A stretch of DNA of 64,000 nucleotides. It comes from Pyrinomonadaceae bacterium (GTDB lineage: Bacteria > Acidobacteriota > Blastocatellia > Pyrinomonadales > Pyrinomonadaceae). The position numbers and the translations under genes were made by a program. Position 1 is the first letter of the stretch. The number at the start of each line of letters is the position of its first letter. This document shows positions 58,105 through 64,000 of this stretch, piece by piece. The notes under the pieces are model-generated. The model saw only the letters and a program-made list of their open reading frames with translations. It was not told the DNA's origin and did not search any database. The DNA lies in contig JAIBCC010000021.1 in NCBI GenBank assembly GCA_019694395.1, positions 1-64,000 on the forward strand. Direction: 5' to 3'.

Positions 58105-61100
58105 TTAGAACATTAATCTGGCACCGATTTGGATTTGTCTTCTGCCAAATTTACCTGCATTGATAAAGTTGGTTGAGAAAATATCCGTTTCACCACCATA
58201 AATAGCCATATTTGCATGATTAAAGATATTGTTTGCATCACCACGCAAAACTAATTTATATCTTTCAGTGAAAGCAAAGGTTTTGGAAACCGCTAAATCC
58301 AAATTCCAGCTTCCAGGTCCTCTAAAGGCATTACGAGCACTCATATTTGACGGGAACGGACCGTTTTCACAACCATTGGTGCAGTTGTATGGAGCACCGG
58401 AAAGGTCAATTGACGAAAGTCCGGTCAAATTCAAGACATTGAAGCTATTTGCTGCCGCTTGTGCAACACCTGCTCCGGTTTTGAAGTTTGAATAGTTTCC
58501 TGGAATAAGAACTCTGGTGCAGATGGTGATACCATTTAAGCAGTCATAAACTGTGAAAGGCGCACCACTTTGCATTTTGTAAATACCTGATATTTGCCAT
58601 CCGCCTGCCAAGGTTTTAGCTACTCCATCCAAATGTTTGTCAAATGGTAAGGTATAGATAAAGCTGTTGACAAAACGGTGTCTGATGTCAAAATCAGAAT
58701 TTCCGTAATCAACTGAAGGATTGAACGGATCAATCAATCCGAGGTTAAAGTTGTTACCTGATTCACTGAAGGTTGAACTCAAGTTATCGGCACTGCGTGA
58801 ATAGGTGTAATAAGAAGCCAGTGAAAGACCTTGATTAAACAAGTTTCCGCTTCTCAAAGAGAAAGTTACACCGTTGTAATTTGAATATCCGTTGTTTTCA
58901 CGGGCATTAATATTTGAATAGGTGCAGTTCAAACGGTTGGTAGTTGACAAACCGGGACAACCGACAGTGCTGCCTAAGAATAATGTGCCTGAACCTGAAC
59001 GGTTAATGTTTTCAATTGTGTAGAGTTTTTTACCGGTTGAGCCTGAGTAAGCAGCTGAAACTGATGTTTCACGACCAATCTGGCGTTCATACGAAGCACT
59101 CCATTGATGTGCATAAGCATTAACAGTGTTTGGATTAACTGCACGCAAACTTACACGAGGAAGTGTAATTGTTCCTGAACTGCCTGATAACGGTCCGGCA
59201 TTACTCTTGGTAACATTGATGGTTCCGCCAACATCAGAAGGAAGAATGGAAACTACACCATAAACGGTTGGATTTTGAATAACGTTAAAGGTAACGTTAC
59301 CAAAGTTTCGTTCATAACGGAGCGCGTATCCCGCACGGAGGCTTGATTTTCCGTTTCCTTCAATATCGTATGCGAAACCTACGCTTGGTGCCCAGTTATT
59401 TTTATCAGCTTTCCACAGATCGCCGACCGGACTTGATTGAGCGTTTTGCACCGTTCCGTTACGGATTCTTTCTTGAAGCGAGTTTCCGCTGCCAAAGTAG
59501 AAGTTGAAGTCTAAAGAACGGTCAACGTTTCTTTGCGGACCATAATATTCATAACGCATTCCGACGTTAGCTGTGAACCCTGGGAACAGTTTGAAAGAAT
59601 CCATTCCGTAGAATGAGAATTCCTGATAACGATTGTCTCTGGTAAATGACGGAGCAGTTACCGGAAGAGTAATCGTTTGTCCGGGGATTTTGCCGTTTGG
59701 ATTAATTGCGCCCTGGAATTGTCCTAACGTTCCGGCAAAAAATCTGTCAACTGCAGCAGTTGTGTTTGAACCTGCATCAAATTGTTGAACTGAGTTTTGG
59801 TATGCACCAAAAGTTCGGTTGTCACGGATGTAGTAGTATTGGAAACCACCTTTTACAATATGATCGCCTTTGATCCAGGTCATTTCTTGAGAAGCGGTAT
59901 ACATATATTGCGGACCGCCAAACGGAATTGCACTTCCCGGTGAAAAAGGCAAGTATCCGGGGAAAGCAATCGGAGTTCCCGAAATGCTGTTACCCGAGGC
60001 TTTCAAATAAAGAGTTGGTCCAACAGGTTGATCTCCCAAAGGTTGTTGATTTTCCAGTCGGTTAAAGGTGAAACGGGATACACCAATCAAATTTGACGAA
60101 TAGTTGTAAGTTCCTGCAACGGTTAAGTTAATATTCTTGTTGGTTTGTCCGGTGCTGAATCCTGCATACGGGCTATCACCAACACTACCTGCTGCATTAG
60201 TTGCATTTTCGGTAGAAAGAACGCCAAAAAGATTGAATTTTGAACTTGCATTCCAGTCAATCCGGCTGGCAGTCAACAAACTATCGACAGGTGAGCCTGC
60301 GCCTGTATCACTGGGAACAGTATAAGAAACTTTTTGGAAAGTAAGAGCATTGGCTCCTGTTCCAGCTAAAGTCGTTGTTTGTCCGACAATTGGAGTGGCA
60401 GCCAAGGTGTAGCCGCTGAAGAAGTTACGGGTATTAGCATTAGCCGCAGCAATTGAAGCTGCAGTTGGAATCCAGGCTTGTTTGTTTGCATTACTGCGGA
60501 TTCTCAACCATTCGGTATTGTTGAAGAATAAAAGTTTTTCTTTAACAATCGGACCGCCAACTTCAAATCCAAATTGGTTACGGTTGAAAAATTCACGTCC
60601 AGTTCCTTGTGCATTAGCATCAAATCCGGCAGTTGCTAATCTTGAGTTACGGTTGAAAACATAACCGCTGCCGTGAAATTCATTGGTTCCGGTGCGGGTC
60701 ACAAGGTTGACTACGCCGCCGGTTGCACGACCAAAATCAGCCGTGAACGAACTTTGCATTACCTTAAATTCCTGAACTGAATAAAGCGGAACATTTTGAC
60801 CGGTATTGGCAGTGAACGTATCAACATTTTCGCCGCCGTTAATCAAAACGGAGGTGCTGGCTGCACGTTGTCCGTTAATTGCCACACCAACTCCGCGTCC
60901 TGAAGGATCGCCTTCCGAAACATTCGGCAAAGTGCTGACAAAACCATAAGGGTTACGGGTAATGGTTGGTAATTCAGTTAATTGTTTACTGGTTACTGTT
61001 CCTGAAACGGTTTGGTCAGAAGTATTGATTTCTGAAATTGATGTGCCAACTACATCAACCACGGCTTTTTGACCGGTAACAACTAAATTGGCATCAATTG

Positions 61101-61401
61101 CCACAGTTCCGGCAACAGCCAATTCACGGGTGGTTTTGTATTCTTCAAAACCATTAGCTTTAACATTTACCTCATATTTTCCAGGCTGAACATTTACGAA
61201 AATGAAATATCCATCATTACCTGTCGTGGTAGTTTTTGAGAATCCGGTCGTAGTAGATTTGATGGTAACGGTTGCATTTGGAACCGCTGCGCCATTGATA
61301 TCGGAGACATTACCGGAAATTTGTCCGGTTTCTTGTTGTCCGAGGACTGAAATACTAAAAAGGGAAACTAAAACTAAAAATATCAAAAGTATCCTTTTCA
61401 T
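58105..61401 (-). CDS. Oar-like TonB-dependent receptor
   Basis: 1098 residues. Signal peptide (1-22, ending SVLGQ); a carboxypeptidase-regulatory-like domain (about 27-105: GQISGNVSDINGAAVPNATV, GYFIFVNVQPGKYEVNVKAN); a plug domain (about 120-240: ISEINTSDQTVSGTV, ERxQAASTSVLINGGENVDT-like core); and a large beta-barrel ending in QIGARLMF. This type dominates outer membranes of Acidobacteriota and is used for import of oligosaccharides, peptides or other large ligands or for surface functions. No clear TonB box is marked. The ligand is unknown and no SusD-like partner is adjacent. Confidence 0.92.
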   Translation of the reverse strand: MKRILLIFLVLVSLFSISVLGQQETGQISGNVSDINGAAVPNATVTIKSTTTGFSKTTTTGNDGYFIFVNVQPGKYEVNVKANGFEEYKTTRELAVAGTVAIDANLVVTGQKAVVDVVGTSISEINTSDQTVSGTVTSKQLTELPTITRNPYGFVSTLPNVSEGDPSGRGVGVAINGQRAASTSVLINGGENVDTFTANTGQNVPLYSVQEFKVMQSSFTADFGRATGGVVNLVTRTGTNEFHGSGYVFNRNSRLATAGFDANAQGTGREFFNRNQFGFEVGGPIVKEKLLFFNNTEWLRIRSNANKQAWIPTAASIAAANANTRNFFSGYTLAATPIVGQTTTLAGTGANALTFQKVSYTVPSDTGAGSPVDSLLTASRIDWNASSKFNLFGVLSTENATNAAGSVGDSPYAGFSTGQTNKNINLTVAGTYNYSSNLIGVSRFTFNRLENQQPLGDQPVGPTLYLKASGNSISGTPIAFPGYLPFSPGSAIPFGGPQYMYTASQEMTWIKGDHIVKGGFQYYYIRDNRTFGAYQNSVQQFDAGSNTTAAVDRFFAGTLGQFQGAINPNGKIPGQTITLPVTAPSFTRDNRYQEFSFYGMDSFKLFPGFTANVGMRYEYYGPQRNVDRSLDFNFYFGSGNSLQERIRNGTVQNAQSSPVGDLWKADKNNWAPSVGFAYDIEGNGKSSLRAGYALRYERNFGNVTFNVIQNPTVYGVVSILPSDVGGTINVTKSNAGPLSGSSGTITLPRVSLRAVNPNTVNAYAHQWSASYERQIGRETSVSAAYSGSTGKKLYTIENINRSGSGTLFLGSTVGCPGLSTTNRLNCTYSNINARENNGYSNYNGVTFSLRSGNLFNQGLSLASYYTYSRSADNLSSTFSESGNNFNLGLIDPFNPSVDYGNSDFDIRHRFVNSFIYTLPFDKHLDGVAKTLAGGWQISGIYKMQSGAPFTVYDCLNGITICTRVLIPGNYSNFKTGAGVAQAAANSFNVLNLTGLSSIDLSGAPYNCTNGCENGPFPSNMSARNAFRGPGSWNLDLAVSKTFAFTERYKLVLRGDANNIFNHANMAIYGGETDIFSTNFINAGKFGRRQIQIGARLMF

Positions 61402-61849
61402 TTTTTACTCCTAAATCTAAGTTTTTTCTAAAGTTTTTACAATTGAACCGTAAATTACACTTACTTAATAAATTGTAAAAAACAGCTCTTTAGGAAAAAT
61501 GTTGTGCAAATTAAAAGCCAGAAAAATGAACTTTTTCCATAAAATAGTAAGTCATTTGTTTAGAGCGAGTTGCGGTGATTTTTTATAAATGCGGATTTGT
61601 AGATTTTATTCAGAAAAATGAATATTTTTACTAAATTATCCACGATTTTGGACAACTGATACAAAATTAAATAAAAAATCTAAAAAAATGGACAAACTAC
61701 GGGAAAGATTGAACTTAACTTCCCAATCTTTTTAGCTGCAGTAAGAAAAATTACCTTTTAGCAGAGAAAATATTGACGAAGCGAGGAAAAAAATATGAAA
61801 ATCAGGTTTCAGCAAATCAAATCCAATTATTTAAAATTCAGAGGCAGTT

Positions 61850-62773
61850 ATGAAAGGATTAGGAATGGTATTTTGGTGGTTATTAATAACTTTCGGCTAC
61901 TGTTTTGGACAGACAAATCAGACTCCTGTAACCTCGCCGGCTCGACGAAGCAGTGATGACCAACAACGAGAGAATTCACGGATGTCCAGAAATGCTGACA
62001 GTGCGTTTAAGGATCTGCATAATAATGATATTCCCCAAACCTTTCAAAAAACACCGATTGAGATTATGGCGCAATATATTCAGCCGCTCTATCGGAAACC
62101 GGGTAAAAAAGATTTAAAGGATTTAATTCCTGCCCCAAATTTACTGGCTCAATACGATCAATTCTTAAAACTGGAAAATACAGGCATTTTTAAATTAAGT
62201 GGAGATATTACCTGCGCTAAAAATATTTCAGTTGTAGCCGCTACCGAAAGTTGTGCTTCAAATACGATTCCCGGCGGCGGAACGGCTTTTTCATTTCGGG
62301 CTAATACGCACCGGATATTACATTTAGCTGATTTGGCTTTAGAAAAGGATATTCTTAAAACAGACGGCGTAATGCAGCAGGGAATTATGGTCAGTTTGGG
62401 TGACATTGAATTGGATAAAGTAACTGCTGATACTGCCGGACTGAAGTTTTTAATGGATTTTAAGCCGGCAACAACAAAAGAAGAACTCCAAAAAAATGAT
62501 CAGGAACTAAGCAATGGAATAAAAGCAGATGGCTTTATTTATCGTTTTGGTTTTTATGTAGATAAAAATACAACTTTTGCCTTACGTTCGATTGCGTATC
62601 GTGGAAAATTAATCCGTTCAATTAAAGGAGTCAACTACAACGAAATGGATTATGACAAACGGAAGGATGTTTTAGTTGTTTTTCGGATCATCGAAAAAGA
62701 TCAAAACGGAGACATAACGGTGCTTTGGAAAGAAATTGTTAGAAAAGATTCGCCTGAACTTAAAGAGAATTAA
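61850..62773 (+). CDS. Exported protein, unknown
   Basis: 307 residues with a signal peptide (residues 1-20, cleavage after CFGQ). The mature part has an S/R-rich start, then [20 protein letters not shown], and [20 protein letters not shown] later; I recognise no domain. AGAGG precedes ATG 61850. The stop overlaps the stop of ribA on the other strand by four bases. About 450 bases upstream (61402-61849) contain no gene; they are AT-rich and must hold the divergent promoters of this gene and the TonB receptor. Confidence 0.75.
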   Translation: MKGLGMVFWWLLITFGYCFGQTNQTPVTSPARRSSDDQQRENSRMSRNADSAFKDLHNNDIPQTFQKTPIEIMAQYIQPLYRKPGKKDLKDLIPAPNLLAQYDQFLKLENTGIFKLSGDITCAKNISVVAATESCASNTIPGGGTAFSFRANTHRILHLADLALEKDILKTDGVMQQGIMVSLGDIELDKVTADTAGLKFLMDFKPATTKEELQKNDQELSNGIKADGFIYRFGFYVDKNTTFALRSIAYRGKLIRSIKGVNYNEMDYDKRKDVLVVFRIIEKDQNGDITVLWKEIVRKDSPELKEN

Positions 62774-63399
62774 GAACCCAGTAAATGACCTAACTTCTCT
62801 TTCTTGGTCTTTAAGTAATGAGCGGCAGGTTCTTTGGCTTCAACTTCAATCGGAACTCTTTCAACTACTTTTAATCCTGCTTGTTCTAACGCTTGAATTT
62901 TGTCGGGATTATTTGACATCACTTTGACCTGGCATAAGCCTAAATCAAAGAGTATTTCGGCACATTGCTGATATTGGCGGGCATCTACCTCGAACCCAAG
63001 TTTTTCATTAGCTTCAACTGTATCCGCACCTTTGTCCTGTAAGGCATAGGCACGAATTTTGTTAATAATTCCGATACCCCGCCCTTCCTGCTGTTGATAA
63101 ACGATTGCGCCGCGACCTTCTGCCTCAATTAATTCCATTGCTTTATGAAGCTGAGGACCGCAATCACACTTAATTGAACCGAAAACATCACCGGTCAGAC
63201 ATTGTGAATGGATACGGACAAGAGTCGGAACTTTTGCCTCCATTTTTCCTTTGTATAAAACAACGAATTCTTCGGAGCTGGTGAGTGAACGATAACCGGC
63301 AATTTTGAAGTCGCCAAACTGAGTTGGTAAATTAGCAACCGCAACTTTTTCAACAGTTAAAGGATTTGTTTGAGTAGCACAATTATGATATTTGTCCAA
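62770..63399 (-). CDS. ribA: GTP cyclohydrolase II
   Basis: 209 residues, the stand-alone size. Zinc cysteines in [18 protein letters not shown], the catalytic region [20 protein letters not shown], and the C-terminal [20 protein letters not shown]. It makes 2,5-diamino-6-ribosylamino-pyrimidinone phosphate, the first step of riboflavin synthesis. The start is TTG at 63399, with GGAG 11 bases upstream; no earlier ATG or GTG fits. No riboflavin genes or FMN riboswitch are next to it. Confidence 0.95.
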   Translation of the reverse strand: MDKYHNCATQTNPLTVEKVAVANLPTQFGDFKIAGYRSLTSSEEFVVLYKGKMEAKVPTLVRIHSQCLTGDVFGSIKCDCGPQLHKAMELIEAEGRGAIVYQQQEGRGIGIINKIRAYALQDKGADTVEANEKLGFEVDARQYQQCAEILFDLGLCQVKVMSNNPDKIQALEQAGLKVVERVPIEVEAKEPAAHYLKTKKEKLGHLLGS

Positions 63400-63480
63400 T
63401 GATAATAAATCTCCAAACTACTTTTGAAAAATTATAACTCTATTTTGGAAGAATTGACAGAGGTCTTGGTAGAACAAAAT

Positions 63481-63524
63481 AAAAAGACTTTCAAGAATTA
63501 TATCTCAACTCTTGAAAAGTCTTT
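63481..63524 (-). terminator. Terminator after cysteine-rich protein gene
   Basis: AAAGACTTTCAAGA (63483-63496) pairs with TCTTGAAAAGTCTTT (63510-63524) with one bulge; the minus-strand tail is TTTTT at 63485-63481. Confidence 0.8.
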
Positions 63525-63564
63525 AATTATCAAACTAAGTTACTTCATATAGAAGAATAGTCTA

Positions 63565-63987
63565 TCATTGACTACATTCGTAATGATGGCACAAATATTC
63601 CTCAATGTGATCGTATGGCACATCAGGAACCACTCTGTAACATATACCTGTAGCAATGTGGCAGGTAATTGCTGGAGCAACTTCGGTAAATGGTCCCATC
63701 GGATCACATGATCTGCAATTTTGGTAACATTGGTTTACTTGCCAATTACAATTTTCAAAACATGTTAAATCTTCAGGATCACACTGAGAATTACAATAAC
63801 CTGCAATATTTCCAAGATTAAGTTCAGGGGCTCCTTGATCTGGTATCCATTCATAAAGATTATAACCTGGACATGTTTCGCAACATCTGTAAGCGGCTTC
63901 AACAGACTTTGTGTTTGTTGAAAATGTGACAAACCCAATTCCAGCACACAACATAAGCAAAATCAAAAATCTATTTACCAGTTTCAT
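63565..63987 (-). CDS. Cysteine-rich exported protein with CX3C repeats
   Basis: 140 residues from ATG 63987 (or ATG 63999). Signal peptide ends TKSVEA near residue 32. The mature 108 residues contain 14 cysteines. The central part (YCNSQCDPEDLTCFENCNWQ then VNQCYQNCRSC) shows CX3C three times with six residues between, a period of ten that places cysteines on one side of helices, as in disulfide-linked helical hairpins. No family recognised. It lies at the right edge, so upstream partners cannot be seen. A terminator follows. Confidence 0.7.
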   Translation of the reverse strand: MKLVNRFLILLMLCAGIGFVTFSTNTKSVEAAYRCCETCPGYNLYEWIPDQGAPELNLGNIAGYCNSQCDPEDLTCFENCNWQVNQCYQNCRSCDPMGPFTEVAPAITCHIATGICYRVVPDVPYDHIEEYLCHHYECSQ

Positions 63988-64000
63988 TTTATTTGTCATA

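Noticed and set aside
61795-61956. 53-codon open frame with a good ribosome site upstream of the 61850 gene
   Set aside because: It overlaps the signal peptide of the 61850 gene in another frame and its product has no recognisable feature. The 61850 frame has its own ribosome site.
62158-62406. Minus-strand open frame inside the 61850 gene
   Set aside because: Shadow frame; the plus-strand frame has a signal peptide and a ribosome site.
63400-63480. FMN riboswitch ahead of ribA
   Set aside because: The leader is short and lacks the AGGGYGAAAUUCCG-type core of the FMN element.

Overview
The window is about 40% G+C and reads as bacterial chromosome from the Acidobacteriota, most likely class Blastocatellia (Pyrinomonadaceae-like). 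This is inferred from gene content: a giant Oar-type TonB-dependent receptor with a carboxypeptidase-regulatory N-terminus, tandem M13 metallopeptidases, a VWFA protein ending in RTREGYYAK, a beta-propeller hybrid-type sensor kinase, membrane Ser/Thr kinases beside TPR proteins, and many secreted hypothetical proteins. No phage, IS transposase, integrase or CRISPR array is visible.

Layout. 0-9 kb: a LytS-type kinase cut by the left edge, a CBS protein, the dnaG-rpoD operon, a palindromic repeat element and mutS2. 8.9-13.4 kb: a propeller sensor kinase/response regulator pair, followed by about 860 bp without a convincing gene that holds two related modules, each ending in a long structured hairpin; this is the best candidate here for something undescribed. 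13.4-21.2 kb: DCC thiol protein, Ada, DUF1203, a DoxX-like membrane protein, and three consecutive exported amidohydrolase-family genes of which only the middle one keeps the HxH metal motif. 21.2-26.7 kb: a large membrane protein, tRNA-Arg(ACG), and an AT-rich 2.5-kb block of four unknown small genes bounded by a 61-bp direct repeat that carries the 3' end of the neighbouring VWFA gene. 26.8-34.4 kb: zinc-ribbon protein, two transmembrane Ser/Thr kinases, a TPR protein, a DNA glycosylase and a small secreted protein. 34.4-44.4 kb: acyltransferase, DUF2270, predicted outer-membrane protein, chlorite-dismutase-family protein, acylphosphatase, apt, tRNA-Arg(CCT) followed at once by a MazG-like gene, then nnr, tsaE, an HD (SpoT-like) hydrolase, an archaemetzincin-like lipoprotein and an L,D-transpeptidase. 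44.4-54 kb: ALDH8-like dehydrogenase, DmpA-type peptidase, DUF2259 protein and two M13 peptidases. 54-64 kb: a PlsC/OlsB-like acyltransferase pair, a TonB-C protein, an HD phosphohydrolase, the TonB receptor, ribA and a cysteine-rich secreted protein at the right edge.

A feature running through the whole window is short tandem repeats with a period of 7 (also 8, 9 and 10) bases, of many unrelated sequences. They lie between genes, often as inverted arms, and in several places run into coding sequence: linkers of MutS2, the signal peptide of an amidohydrolase, the C-terminus of Ada, the nnr/tsaE junction and the signal peptide of a TonB-C protein. Three larger palindromic elements (5.4, 35.2 and 46.6 kb) look like REP/MITE-type repeats.

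All functions are assigned by reading motifs in translated sequence; no database search was possible.
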